A stretch of DNA of 64,000 nucleotides from Candidatus Falkowbacteria bacterium (GCA_016699775.1 CP065010.1:310001-374000), one strand, 5' to 3'; positions 14,046-23,096 are shown, counted from the first letter of the stretch. The notes: generated by a model from the letters alone, not told the origin. Made by a program: numbers and translations.

Positions 14046-15935
14046 ATGACCTTCCTTCTTACTGCGGGTTTTACTATTTTACTATTTTTAGTTTTAGATG
14101 TACGTCGTCGATTAAAGGTTTTGGAAGCTCAGGGAGTTAATCAGAAATCTACCGTTGCACAGGAACCACAGAGTTCGCCCTCTACTTATTCTTTACCTCA
14201 AGCATTGTTAACTTATGTTGAAACTCAGCTACATTTGGGGGAAAATTCTGATTCAATTAAGACGGCCTTACTAGCTAAAGGTTGGGAGGCTACAGAGGTT
14301 GATCAGGCACTCTTATTATTAAGTGATTCGCAGAAAATAGTGTCATTACCAGATCAACCCGTTCCAGTTTCTGATAATAAGCCATCGGAGCCTTCTAATA
14401 ATTTTTCCAATCAATTAATTAGTTGGGTAAAAGAAGATTGGCTACTTAAATTGGGAGCTTTATTGCTACTAATTGGTTTTGGTTGGTTAGTTAGTTACGC
14501 TTTTGCTAACAACTGGATTGGTCCGATGGGAAGAATCACTCTTGGCATTATGGCTGGAGCTGTCTTCATTTTACTCGGTTACTGGCGAATTCAAAAATTT
14601 ATCCATCAAGGGGGAATATTCTTAGTTCTTGGCTCAACTATTATTTTATTGACTGTATTTGCAGCCCGGGAAATTTATGACTTCTTTACGCCATTTTCAG
14701 CTCTGATTATTATGTTTTTGAGTACGGTTTTAGTGGCTCTTGCCAGTGTTAAGTATCGTAATAGGATTTTAGCTTTTAGTAGTTTAATACTCGCCACAAT
14801 TGCTCCTTTGTTTACAAGTGCTGCGGTCGCTGATTATGTTAGTTTGTTTACCTATCTTTTGTTCGTTATTTTAGGAACGATTTGGGTGGTGGCTTTAACT
14901 GGATATCGAGAGTTAACGGTAGCTGGTTTGATAGTAGTTGTTTGTTATAGCCTTCCTCATTTATTTGGTTTTACTTCCTCTGACGGTGCTGCTCTCTTGC
15001 TATTGATGTATGGTTTCACTATTGTCTTCTTTCTTTCCAGCACTTTTGGAATTATTAAAAATAGAGATAAGGCTCCAGCTGATTTAATAGCAGCTGGTGG
15101 TAATGGGTTGTTATTAATTCTTTGGATAATGATGGTTGCCCCTGATGAATGGAAAAGTTTTATTATTTCTGCTTGGATGTTGGTTTTTGCTATTGGAGCC
15201 TTTTTGGTTTATCGATCAACTGGTCAAAAACGTCCTTTGTATGTTTATGCCGGAGTCAGTATTGTCATGCTTGGAGCAGCCACTTCGGCTGAATTGACTG
15301 GCTCTGCTTTAACAATCGCTTATACATTGGAAAGTGCTGCTATTGTCGTTATTGGCTATATCCTTCTTAAAGATTATAAAATTGCTGAACACTTGAGTTA
15401 TTTGTTGGCTGTGCCAATTTTGTTGTCACTTGATAACCTGATGTTTGGCTACGAATATTATGATAGTTATTACCGTTCTACAAGTGGCAATCTCTCAGTT
15501 TTGTTGATTTTAGCTCTTACTTTATTCGGCCTTGGTTTTTATTTCCGATATATTGGCCAAGAGAATACCGATAAAAGTTTTCATAAATATAATACTATTT
15601 TATTGATTTCCGGATCGGCTTATATTTTTCGATTAATTTGGTTATGGCAACATGAGGTATTACTAGGGAGTGATATAGCTACAATGATTTGTCTGATTAT
15701 TTATATTATTGTTGGATTAGCATGTTATTTTTACGGTTTATTTAATCAACATCGGGTTCTCCGGATGTATGGAACAACTTTATTGGCTTTGACGATTGCA
15801 CGATTAGTGTTGATTGATGTGTGGGATATGGATCTTACTGGTAGGATTATTACCTTCTTTTTGATTGGTATTTTGTTGATGAGCACAGCATTTTTAAGAA
15901 AAAATAAAATTAATAATAATCCTCCCTCTAATTAA
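14046..15935 (+). CDS. DUF2339 multi-spanning membrane protein
   Basis: Very hydrophobic protein of 629 residues with about 18-20 membrane helices, matching the DUF2339 family. After one N-terminal helix comes a soluble segment with a small helical motif (IKTALLAKGWEATEVDQALL) also seen in other CPR proteins. The DUF2339 core then starts at LISWVKEDWLLKLGALLLL and WLVSYAFANNWIGPMGRITLG. The function of the family is unknown; a cell-envelope role is usually supposed. The next gene (DUF3999) starts five bases after its stop, and these two families often occur together. Confidence 0.85.
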   Translation: MTFLLTAGFTILLFLVLDVRRRLKVLEAQGVNQKSTVAQEPQSSPSTYSLPQALLTYVETQLHLGENSDSIKTALLAKGWEATEVDQALLLLSDSQKIVSLPDQPVPVSDNKPSEPSNNFSNQLISWVKEDWLLKLGALLLLIGFGWLVSYAFANNWIGPMGRITLGIMAGAVFILLGYWRIQKFIHQGGIFLVLGSTIILLTVFAAREIYDFFTPFSALIIMFLSTVLVALASVKYRNRILAFSSLILATIAPLFTSAAVADYVSLFTYLLFVILGTIWVVALTGYRELTVAGLIVVVCYSLPHLFGFTSSDGAALLLLMYGFTIVFFLSSTFGIIKNRDKAPADLIAAGGNGLLLILWIMMVAPDEWKSFIISAWMLVFAIGAFLVYRSTGQKRPLYVYAGVSIVMLGAATSAELTGSALTIAYTLESAAIVVIGYILLKDYKIAEHLSYLLAVPILLSLDNLMFGYEYYDSYYRSTSGNLSVLLILALTLFGLGFYFRYIGQENTDKSFHKYNTILLISGSAYIFRLIWLWQHEVLLGSDIATMICLIIYIIVGLACYFYGLFNQHRVLRMYGTTLLALTIARLVLIDVWDMDLTGRIITFFLIGILLMSTAFLRKNKINNNPPSN

Positions 15936-15940
15936 GATCT

Positions 15941-17101
15941 ATGATAAAAATTAAAATTTTCTTTTTTGGTATTTTGTTGAGCCTGGGTACAATAGTATCA
16001 GCTCAACAAATAATACTCCCACCAGAAATTCAATCAGCAATAAGTCCTTTTCAATTATATAAAGAGGTGACTACTGCCACCTTGGCAGTTCCGACTGTGG
16101 CTGAGATTCAGCTTCCAAGCGATTTTGTTGAACGATCAGGTATAGCTATTTTGAATCGTACCACTAATACATTTGAACCTTATTTTCTCAAAGAGGATAT
16201 TTCTTTACAGAAAACTAATTTAATGATTACTGCTGAGCCGAGTAATAGTAGTGTGCCAATGATGAGTGACGGCAATTCAGTATCGTATGCTGATTTACCT
16301 TTACCGCTTGATTCTCAAGGAACTGCTATTCTAACAATTAGTAGCGCTCGTCCGATTACTTCTTCTGGTTTAAGTTTATTATTGGATGATTATGTGGCAT
16401 TACCTAATTTTATAGAAATTAGAGCTGTAGTTGGCCAGGAAGAAAGAATTGTCGTAGCGCGTCAGAAAATGACTGATCCAATAATTAACTTTTTGGAGAC
16501 AACCTCAGCTTTATGGAAAGTCACTTTGACGTTTGGTCAGCCACTACGGATCAGAGAACTTGACTTTAATCAGAGTAATACTACTCAATCAACCTCTCGT
16601 TCAATTAGATTTTTAGCTCAACCGGGTAATGATTATAGAATCTATTTTAAGCCTGATCGAGCTGTTAATACACCCACAACAGAAGCCGGCAATTTAATCG
16701 GTGCTAGTGATATTGTTGATTTTGATAGTGGGCAAACTCAGCCAAATGAATATTATCAAATAGCTGATTCAGATACAGACGGTATTCCTGATATTAATGA
16801 TAATTGTGTTTCAATATCTAATACTGATCAACTTGATGTTAATAGTAATGGTCGTGGCGATGCCTGTGATGATTTTGATCAAGATGGAATTATTAATAGT
16901 GAAGATAACTGTATTAATAATCCGAACTTAGATCAAGATGATACTGATGGTGATGGCCAGGGTAATACTTGTGATAAAAAAGAAAGTCGTCTCACTGAAC
17001 AATACCCTTGGTTACCATGGGTTGGGATCAGTCTGGCTGGAGTTATGATTATTGTTTTATTATTTTTAACAGCTCGATCTCAGCCAAAAATAGAGCAATA
17101 G
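15941..17101 (+). CDS. DUF3999-like protein with thrombospondin type 3 repeats
   Basis: Secreted, membrane-anchored protein of 386 residues. Residues 1-21 are a signal peptide (FFFGILLSLGTIVSA). Residues 30-255 fit the DUF3999 family: beta-rich, with EIRAVVGQEERIV and a terminal GNDYRIYFKP. Residues 275-345 hold calcium-binding type 3 repeats: DSDTDGIPDINDNCV, DVNSNGRGDACDD, DQDGIINSEDNC and DTDGDGQGNTCD. A C-terminal helix (WLPWVGISLAGVMIIVLLFL) and short basic tail anchor it. It is coupled to the DUF2339 gene. The calcium repeat insertion is unusual for DUF3999. Confidence 0.75.
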   Translation: MIKIKIFFFGILLSLGTIVSAQQIILPPEIQSAISPFQLYKEVTTATLAVPTVAEIQLPSDFVERSGIAILNRTTNTFEPYFLKEDISLQKTNLMITAEPSNSSVPMMSDGNSVSYADLPLPLDSQGTAILTISSARPITSSGLSLLLDDYVALPNFIEIRAVVGQEERIVVARQKMTDPIINFLETTSALWKVTLTFGQPLRIRELDFNQSNTTQSTSRSIRFLAQPGNDYRIYFKPDRAVNTPTTEAGNLIGASDIVDFDSGQTQPNEYYQIADSDTDGIPDINDNCVSISNTDQLDVNSNGRGDACDDFDQDGIINSEDNCINNPNLDQDDTDGDGQGNTCDKKESRLTEQYPWLPWVGISLAGVMIIVLLFLTARSQPKIEQ

Positions 17102-17135
17102 TATATTGATTTATCTGATCAGATTTTCAGAATTT

Positions 17136-17173
17136 CTAATGCAGTCTGGTAATCTGCATTAGTTTGTTTTTTC
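17136..17173 (+). terminator. Terminator after the DUF2339/DUF3999 operon
   Basis: CTAATGCAG (17136-17144) pairs perfectly with CTGCATTAG (17154-17162), followed by TTTGTTTTTT. Confidence 0.85.
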
Positions 17174-17185
17174 GTAGTAGCAAGG

Positions 17186-17256
17186 AGCGGAATACCGGAA
17201 TCGAACCGGCGCTTTAGCCTTGGGAAGGCCACGTACTACCATTATACTAATCCCGC
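17186..17256 (-). tRNA. tRNA-Gly(CCC)
   Basis: Cloverleaf on the - strand: acceptor GCGGGAT/ATTCCGC, D-arm GTATAATGGTAGTAC, anticodon arm TGGCC-TTCCCAA-GGCTA with anticodon CCC, T-arm GCCGG-TTCGATT-CCGGT. Discriminator T, with CC but no full CCA after it. Confidence 0.95.
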
Positions 17257-17388
17257 GAAGTTTGTTTATTTACCTAATATTCGTTGTAATAAATAGGGTT
17301 TGAAAGGAGATGGAATCGTGGTATAATTATATTGTTACAGTCTATCTTCGTCAACATACGTTGACGTTTTGTTTTTAAATATTACTCC

Positions 17389-18972
17389 ATGCAAAAATTA
17401 ACAGTCATTACTTTTTTATTAGTTAGCTTTTTCTATGTTTCTCCATTGGCTTTAATTACTAAAGCGGATGAGCCGGGAGGACAAATTGTATCAAATCAAA
17501 ATTTTTCAGCTAACATAAGTGAGAAAGGTCTTGGCAAAGATCTTTCTTGGCAGGTTTTTGATGAAGAATTACAGGTTGGTATTCCAGTTGGACGGATAAT
17601 AAAACCAGCTTTAGTGACCTTAACCAAAATATCTGAGCCAATCACTCCACCGGCCGGTTTAACAGCCAGTGGTTCAATGTATCAAATCGATATTCCAGCT
17701 GCCTCATTTAGCTCTGGTACATATTATATTAGTTTAAAGAGTAGTGGCTCAAATGCTTATAAGCAAATTTATTTTTTTGATAAAAACCAAGGTTGGCGTC
17801 CACTGTCTACTAATGAAAATTTTGGTAAAGGCTTGATTAGTACTAGTGCTACTTTGCCATTTTTAAGAATTGCCGTATTTGAAAATCCTAAAATCTTAGT
17901 TAAAGGTGAGGCCAGTTGGTATCGTCATAAAAACGGATTGTTTGCCGCTTCGCCAGACTTTCCAGCAGGAACAAAATTGCGGGTTATTAATTTAGCCACC
18001 AAAAAATTTGTTGATATTATTGTTAATGATTTTGGTCCTGATCGTTCGGTACACCCAAACAGGTCTATCGACCTCGATGCAGTCGCCTTTGCAAAACTTG
18101 GGAAACTTGGTCAGGGGACAATGCAAGTGGCTATTGAAAAAATTCCCTCTACAGTTTCAGAAACACCAATTTTAAAACCAGCACCTAAATCGGGTGATAA
18201 TACTCTAACAATCAAATCAAAAGCCGCCTTGGTTCTTAATAGTGTTGATAAAAAAGTCCTATGGAGCAAAGGAGAAAAAACTAAAGTTCCCATGGCTAGT
18301 TTAACAAAATTAGTAGCGATTAAAGTTTTTTTGGATACCAATCCGGATATGAAAAAAGTTGTGACCTACTCCGTTGATGACGAGGGAAAGAATGCTTTGT
18401 ATGCCTTACCAAACGAATCAGCTCGCTTGAGACTTTTGGATAAAGACCAAATTGTTATTAAAGATTTGGTCTACGCTTCTTTAATTGGTTCAACTAACAA
18501 CACAGTGGAAACATTAGTGCGAATTTCCGGTATTTCTCGGGAAAAGTTTATTAAACGAATGAATGATAAGGTAATTGAATGGGGAGCCACTCAAACACGT
18601 TTTGTTGAACCAACAGGTTTGTCAGCAAAAAATATTACGACTCCAAAGGATTATGCTATAATAGCGAGACAGGTATTTCTTGATAATGAAATTGCCGATG
18701 CTTCAGTAAGACCAAGCTATAGTCTTACAACTGTTAACACCAAAAAGAGTTTTACATTCAAAAACACAAATACCTTAGCTCGAGAAAAAGATTCACCAAT
18801 CCTTGGCTCAAAAACAGGGTATACTGACGAAGCTGGATATTGTTTGGCAACAAAGTGGCCAACCAGTAAAGATAAAAATATTATAGTGATATTATTTGGA
18901 GCTCCAAGTCATAGTGCCAGTGTAGAGGATACAAAAAAACTTGTGGCTTTTGCTGAAAAAAATATTAAATAA
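17389..18972 (+). CDS. RlpA-like domain fused to D-Ala-D-Ala carboxypeptidase (PBP5 type)
   Basis: Exported peptidoglycan enzyme of 527 residues. Residues 1-26 are a signal peptide. Residues 180-255 match the RlpA double-psi barrel: GEASWYRHKNGLFAAS, GTKLRVINL, VNDFGPDRSVHPNRSIDLD and AFAKLGKLGQGTMQVAI. Residues 275-525 are an S11 serine peptidase: MASLTKLVAIK (SxxK), GSTNNTVE (SxN) and GSKTGYTDEAG (KTG). The segment between the signal and RlpA (residues 45-160) is beta-rich and unassigned. Cross-wall remodelling at the septum is likely, given ftsE and ftsX directly downstream. The two-domain order is uncommon. Confidence 0.9.
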   Translation: MQKLTVITFLLVSFFYVSPLALITKADEPGGQIVSNQNFSANISEKGLGKDLSWQVFDEELQVGIPVGRIIKPALVTLTKISEPITPPAGLTASGSMYQIDIPAASFSSGTYYISLKSSGSNAYKQIYFFDKNQGWRPLSTNENFGKGLISTSATLPFLRIAVFENPKILVKGEASWYRHKNGLFAASPDFPAGTKLRVINLATKKFVDIIVNDFGPDRSVHPNRSIDLDAVAFAKLGKLGQGTMQVAIEKIPSTVSETPILKPAPKSGDNTLTIKSKAALVLNSVDKKVLWSKGEKTKVPMASLTKLVAIKVFLDTNPDMKKVVTYSVDDEGKNALYALPNESARLRLLDKDQIVIKDLVYASLIGSTNNTVETLVRISGISREKFIKRMNDKVIEWGATQTRFVEPTGLSAKNITTPKDYAIIARQVFLDNEIADASVRPSYSLTTVNTKKSFTFKNTNTLAREKDSPILGSKTGYTDEAGYCLATKWPTSKDKNIIVILFGAPSHSASVEDTKKLVAFAEKNIK

Positions 18973-18999
18973 GTATAGGTTTATATTTGGAATTTGTAT

Positions 19000-19680
19000 A
19001 TGATTCGACTTGATAATGTATCTAAAATTTACAAACCCAATATTAAAGCTCTTGATCATATAAACTTGTCTATTAAGCCAGGTGAATTTGTTTCGCTAGT
19101 TGGACAATCAGGAACTGGTAAAACAACCTTAGTTCGTTGTTTAATTGGTGAAGAACAACCAACAGAAGGTAGTATACAGATTGGTGATTGGGATATTACG
19201 ACAATCGGAAAACGAGAGATCCCATACTTACGTCGACAGATTGCTGTTATTTTTCAAGATTTTAAATTATTGCCAAAAAAAACTCTTGCAGAAAATGTGG
19301 CTTTTGCTTTAGAAGTGGCTGGTAAGAGTAACAAAAAGATAAAAGAACTCGTTCCAAAGGTTATGGGGATTGTGGGTTTGGGTCAAAAAATGAAACGATA
19401 TCCTAATGAAGTTTCTGGTGGAGAACAGCAACGAGCTGCTATTGCTCGTGCGTTAGTTTATCAGCCCAAAGTTTTATTAGCTGATGAACCAACCGGAAAT
19501 CTTGATTCAATTAATGCTCAAGAGATTATTGATTTATTATTGAAAATTAATGAATTTGGTACTACGGTTTTGTTAGTGACGCATAACAAAGATATTGTTA
19601 ATCGTTTAAAACGTCGCGTGGTTACCTTACATGATGGAAAGATTATTTCTGATCAAGCAGTTGGTAAATACATTATTTAA
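19000..19680 (+). CDS. ftsE: Cell-division ABC ATPase FtsE
   Basis: ATPase of the FtsEX complex, which drives septal peptidoglycan hydrolysis. The 226-residue protein starts at ATG 19000 (MIRLDNVSKIYKP); a TTG two codons upstream is not needed. Motifs: GQSGTGKTT (Walker A), IAVIFQDFKLL (Q loop), VSGGEQQRAAIARAL (signature), VLLADEPTGNLD (Walker B, D loop) and LVTHN (H loop). It lies three bases before ftsX and shortly after the RlpA-PBP5 gene, which suggests one functional group. Confidence 0.95.
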   Translation: MIRLDNVSKIYKPNIKALDHINLSIKPGEFVSLVGQSGTGKTTLVRCLIGEEQPTEGSIQIGDWDITTIGKREIPYLRRQIAVIFQDFKLLPKKTLAENVAFALEVAGKSNKKIKELVPKVMGIVGLGQKMKRYPNEVSGGEQQRAAIARALVYQPKVLLADEPTGNLDSINAQEIIDLLLKINEFGTTVLLVTHNKDIVNRLKRRVVTLHDGKIISDQAVGKYII

Positions 19681-19683
19681 TTT

Positions 19684-20595
19684 ATGTTTATATCTTTTGC
19701 CAGAGCCTTAAAATTTAGTCTTCAGGATATCTGGAGAAATGTTTGGCTTTCTATTGTAACCATTGTTATTTTAGTGTTGGCTTTGTTTTCAGTTAATTTA
19801 CTATTAGCAGTTCAGGTGATTTCTGGGGCTGCTGTAGAGACAGTTAGAGATAAAATTGATATTAGTCTATATTTACGAACGGAAGCTTCAGAAAGTGATA
19901 TTTTAGCCCTACGAGCTAAAATTAGTGCCTTAGAGAATGTTCGAGAAGTTAACTATACGTCTAAACAAGCTGCCCTGGAGGCTTTTCAAAACAAGCATCA
20001 GAATAATCTTGATGTAATTAGTGCTTTGCGTGAATTGGATGAAAATCCCTTATCGCCAAGTTTGATTATTCATCCCAAAGATTTGAACCGTTATGATGAT
20101 TTAATTACTGAATTAAATAAGATTAGTGATCCGATTATTGAAACCAGAAATTTTGATGATCATAAATTAATGCTTGAGAAGATAAATGGTATTACGGATC
20201 GAGTAAGCGAAGCGGGATTTTTAGTTAGTTTATTATTTATTTTTATTACCCTACTTGTGCTTTATAACACAATTCGGGTGGCGATATATACGCATCGTCA
20301 AGAGATTGCCATTATGCGATTAGTTGGGGGCTCAAGTTGGTTTATTCGCTCGCCATTTTTGATTTCTAGTATTTTGTATACCTTGATTGGGATGATTATT
20401 ACTACAATTCTTTTCTACTTTTTCCTGACATTATTACAACCATACTTAGAGACATTTTTCCTAAATTATAACTTTAATATTGTTTCTTATTTTAGCGCTA
20501 ATTTTGTGCGATTATTTATTCTAGAATTTTTGGGAGCTGCGGTGATTAATATGGTTGCTAGTTTAGTGGCGGTTAGAAAATATTCAAATATTTAA
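19684..20595 (+). CDS. ftsX: Cell-division membrane protein FtsX
   Basis: Permease-like subunit of FtsEX, 303 residues, four membrane helices. The first is at residues 22-47; the extracellular domain (residues 55-165) contains ISLYLRTEASESDILALRAK and FDDHKLMLEKI; helices 2-4 follow, with the FtsX-family segment RVAIYTHRQEIAIMRLVGGSSWFIRSPF between helices 2 and 3. The gene starts directly after ftsE and ends right before the methyltransferase gene, with no gap. The order ftsE-ftsX is universal. Confidence 0.95.
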   Translation: MFISFARALKFSLQDIWRNVWLSIVTIVILVLALFSVNLLLAVQVISGAAVETVRDKIDISLYLRTEASESDILALRAKISALENVREVNYTSKQAALEAFQNKHQNNLDVISALRELDENPLSPSLIIHPKDLNRYDDLITELNKISDPIIETRNFDDHKLMLEKINGITDRVSEAGFLVSLLFIFITLLVLYNTIRVAIYTHRQEIAIMRLVGGSSWFIRSPFLISSILYTLIGMIITTILFYFFLTLLQPYLETFFLNYNFNIVSYFSANFVRLFILEFLGAAVINMVASLVAVRKYSNI

Positions 20596-21285
20596 ATGTT
20601 AACCGTTAAACAAGAAAAATTAATTCGCTCTCTTGCTACAAAAAAGGGTCGGAATGAATCCGGCTTTTGTTTAGTGGAGGGTGAAAAAAATATTGTAGAG
20701 GCCGGAGATTCAGTTGAGTTTACTTTTACTCCAGATGATTCAAAAGATTTTGCTAGTTTAGTAGAAACAGTTACGCCTCAACCAACAGCTGCCGTGGCCC
20801 GTATTCCAGTTTACACTAAAGATGACATTTTACGATGTGATAGTATTGTTGTTTTGGATGGTGTTCAAGATCCCGGCAACGTAGGAGCAATTCTCCGTCT
20901 CTGCTTAGGTTTCGATGCCTCATTGTTGCTTATTGAGTCAGCTGATCCTTCTAATACAAAAGTGATTCGTTCTTCTGCTGGAGCATTTTTTAATGTTCCG
21001 TGGCTTGAAATTGAACGACCAGGTGCTGAAGAAGAGTTATATTCATTTGGCCGAGAAGTCTATCGTTTAGAAGTTAGTAAGACGGATAATAATATTATTT
21101 TGAATCAAAAAAATGTAAAGACTTTAGCTGAAAAATTATTGTTAATTGCCGGATCTGAAGGACAGGGGATTAAGCTTGGTATTGCTGGCACTTCTTTGTA
21201 TATTAAACATAGTTCAAAATTGGAGTCATTAAATGTGGCTAATGCGGTCGCGATAGTTTTATCAAGACTATATAATCGATATTGA
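20596..21285 (+). CDS. SpoU-family RNA 2'-O-methyltransferase
   Basis: SPOUT-class methyltransferase that methylates ribose in rRNA or tRNA using S-adenosylmethionine. 229 residues: an N-terminal substrate-binding part (KGRNESGFCLVEGEKNIVEA, shortened against RlmB/TsnR) and a trefoil-knot domain with VVLDGVQDPGNVGAILRLC (motif 1), IAGSEGQGI (motif 2) and SLNVANAVAIVLSRL (motif 3). It abuts ftsX with zero gap, so it is probably in the same transcript. The exact target nucleotide cannot be told. Confidence 0.9.
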   Translation: MLTVKQEKLIRSLATKKGRNESGFCLVEGEKNIVEAGDSVEFTFTPDDSKDFASLVETVTPQPTAAVARIPVYTKDDILRCDSIVVLDGVQDPGNVGAILRLCLGFDASLLLIESADPSNTKVIRSSAGAFFNVPWLEIERPGAEEELYSFGREVYRLEVSKTDNNIILNQKNVKTLAEKLLLIAGSEGQGIKLGIAGTSLYIKHSSKLESLNVANAVAIVLSRLYNRY

Positions 21286-21310
21286 CTTTTTTTGTCAATC
21301 GTGGTATTTT
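21282..21310 (+). promoter_or_regulatory. Promoter of the frameshifted Cys-rich gene
   Basis: TTGACT (21282-21287), 17 bases, TATTTT (21305-21310), about 44 bases before the start codon at 21354. Confidence 0.5.
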
Positions 21311-21353
21311 AATATTGATAAAAACGTTGTTTAAAAATTAAAAGGAGGAAATT

Positions 21354-21805
21354 TTGGAAAATTATTGTCCTCGAGGGCCATTATATTTAAGGGATGGAGG
21401 TTATAGAGGGAAAATAAAAAAGAGTTTGGAGCAATTAATGTTTAGTGACTACAAAACAGTTTATGATTTAAAAAATGGCTTCTAAGATACTCCCTTGAAG
21501 AAAGTTCATTCCGTCGAAATATTAATTGGCTTTTTGAGAAAGGTAGAAATATTTGTCCAGTACGGAGTTGTGGTATTGATGGATGTTTAAATTGCGTTAA
21601 ATATTTCTCTGTTAGATTTTCTGATGGCCTAACGTCAATTAATAGGATGTTTATGTGTTGTGACAATGAGGAGTGTATTTCAAAACTAAAATCTCCGGGA
21701 AAATGTTATTTATATGAAATTAAATTTGATGTTCATATTATTAATTTTTCAAAGCTGATTTTAAAAATAATTAAGAGAACCTTTTTGCTTATGCGTGTGG
21801 CATAA
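21354..21805 (+). pseudogene. Cys-rich hypothetical protein with a -1 frameshift
   Basis: A strong ribosome site (AAGGAGG, 21342-21348) lies five bases before TTG 21354. Frame 0 gives 43 residues (MENYCPRGPLYLRDGGYRG...) and stops at 21483. Shifting -1 at the run of six A (21470-21475, context T-TTA-AAA) opens the frame to TAA 21803-21805. The continuation reads KKWLLRYSLEESSFRRN and then a Cys-rich part: CPVRSCGIDGCLNC and MCCDNEEC...GKC. The composite is about 150 residues and may bind zinc. It is either a homopolymer error, a mutation, or a programmed -1 shift. Family unknown. Confidence 0.55.
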
Positions 21806-21955
21806 AAATTAATAAAAAATTTAGTGCTAATTTTGCATTTGAGTTTTTTAAAAGCTGCGCATCAAGGAAAATAGAAATTCAATTCAAATCGTAGATTTAT
21901 AATAATAAAAAGATTTTTGATCTTTAAATTTGAATTTTAAGGTTTTTTCAATAAC

Positions 21956-21985
21956 AAAACCCCCAGTCTTTCGACCGGGGGTTTA
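21956..21985. terminator. Terminator of the RRM gene
   Basis: CCCCC (21960-21964) and GGGGG (21977-21981) arms with A/T extension; a T-rich run follows on the - strand (TTTTGTTATT). It may also serve the + strand. Confidence 0.75.
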
Positions 21986-21999
21986 TTATTGGTAATCAA

Positions 22000-22326
22000 T
22001 TACCAACGGCTGTTGCCACCACGGTCTCCACCGCGGTTGTAACCGCCTCCATTGCCTTCACGGCGAGGAGGACGTTCAGTCATTGGGCGAGCTTCGCTGA
22101 TTGAAAGTGCTCGGCCGTCAAGTTCTTTGCCGTTGAGCATTGCAATCGCGTTAGCTGCCTCTTCATCAGTAGACATTTCAACAAAACCAAAGCCTTTTGA
22201 GCGTCCGGTCATGCGATCCATGATGATAGTAGCTGAAACAACATTACCTGCCTGGGAAAAATATTCACGCAAGGCATCGTCGTTAGAACCATAGGAGATT
22301 CCGCCGACATAAAGTTTCTTTGCCAT
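22000..22326 (-). CDS. RRM-type RNA-binding protein
   Basis: Small RNA-binding protein of 108 residues from ATG 22326. One RRM covers residues 3-80: KLYVGGISYGSNDDALREYF (RNP2 region), DRMTGRSKGFGFVEM (RNP1, GFGFVEM) and ALSISEARPM. A Gly/Arg-rich tail follows (RREGNGGGYNRGGDRGG). Such proteins in bacteria are often cold-induced RNA chaperones. It has a 124-base structured leader (22327-22450), which fits post-transcriptional control. Frames further upstream lie inside that leader and are not used. Confidence 0.95.
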   Translation of the reverse strand: MAKKLYVGGISYGSNDDALREYFSQAGNVVSATIIMDRMTGRSKGFGFVEMSTDEEAANAIAMLNGKELDGRALSISEARPMTERPPRREGNGGGYNRGGDRGGNSRW

Positions 22327-22450
22327 ACTTATCTGTCTCTTAAAGAATAAATTGTAAGTCGACTTGTTCCGCCTGTGGCGGACCTGTTCATACTTTGTTT
22401 TAAGAGACCTTATCGAGGCTCGCAAACTTTCGTAAGAAACACTTACAAGT
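22327..22450 (-). promoter_or_regulatory. Structured 5' leader of the RRM gene
   Basis: GTCTCTTAAA (22335-22344) pairs perfectly with TTTAAGAGAC (22399-22408), enclosing a CCGCC/GGCGG hairpin (22369-22373 with 22377-22381). The closing arm ends nine bases before the start codon. The layout resembles cold-shock leaders that refold with temperature; that role is inferred. Confidence 0.5.
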
Positions 22451-22456
22451 AATTCC

Positions 22457-22485
22457 AGGATATCAGAAAAGGGTTAGCAAGTCAA
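22457..22485 (-). promoter_or_regulatory. Promoter of the RRM gene
   Basis: On the - strand, TTGACT (22480-22485), 17 bases, TATCCT (22457-22462); start near 22450. Confidence 0.6.
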
Positions 22486-22490
22486 GATGC

Positions 22491-23096
22491 TTATAAGCTT
22501 TGAAAATTGCTATTTACCTCTTCCCAATTAATGATACTCCAGAATGCTTCTACATACTCGGCACGTCGATTTTGGTATTTTAAATAATAGGCATGCTCCC
22601 AAACATCAAGACCTAGGATTGGCTTGCCACCATTCATAATTGGGTTATCTTGAAGGGGAGTAGATTGAATTTCCAATTTTCCCTCACCATTTAAGCTTAA
22701 CCATGTCCAACCACTGCCAAATTGAGTACTAGCCGTTTCTGTAAATTGCTTTTTAAAATTATCAAAACTTATGAAATCCCGGGTGATCGCCTTCATTAAT
22801 TCTTCTCCTGGTTCTTCGTTATTATTTATTTTTAATATTTGCCAAAAGAATGAATGATTAAAATGTCCGCCACCATGATTTCGGACAGCCGTTCTAATAT
22901 CTTCTGGAACTGACTCTAGGTTTTGTAATAATGAAATCAGACTTTGATTATATAGTTCTGGGTGTTTATCTAAAGCGGCATTTAATTTATCAACATACGC
23001 TTGATGATGTTTATCGTGGTGAATACGCATTGTTTCGGCATCAATATATGGCTCAAGAGCATTAAAGTTATATTGGAGAACTGGCAAAGTATGCAT
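22491..23096 (-). CDS. sod: Superoxide dismutase (Fe/Mn)
   Basis: Converts superoxide to hydrogen peroxide and oxygen. 201 residues. Metal ligands are seen in MRIHHDKHHQAYVDKLN (first His), NHGGGHFNHSFFW (second His), and GLDVWEHAYYLKYQNRRAEYV (Asp and third His). FGSGWTWL and NPIMNGGKPILG are family marks. GGGHFNHSFFW with Gly at the preceding position does not clearly settle Fe against Mn. There is no signal peptide, so it is cytoplasmic. Together with msrA it points to contact with oxygen. Confidence 0.96.
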   Translation of the reverse strand: MHTLPVLQYNFNALEPYIDAETMRIHHDKHHQAYVDKLNAALDKHPELYNQSLISLLQNLESVPEDIRTAVRNHGGGHFNHSFFWQILKINNNEEPGEELMKAITRDFISFDNFKKQFTETASTQFGSGWTWLSLNGEGKLEIQSTPLQDNPIMNGGKPILGLDVWEHAYYLKYQNRRAEYVEAFWSIINWEEVNSNFQSL

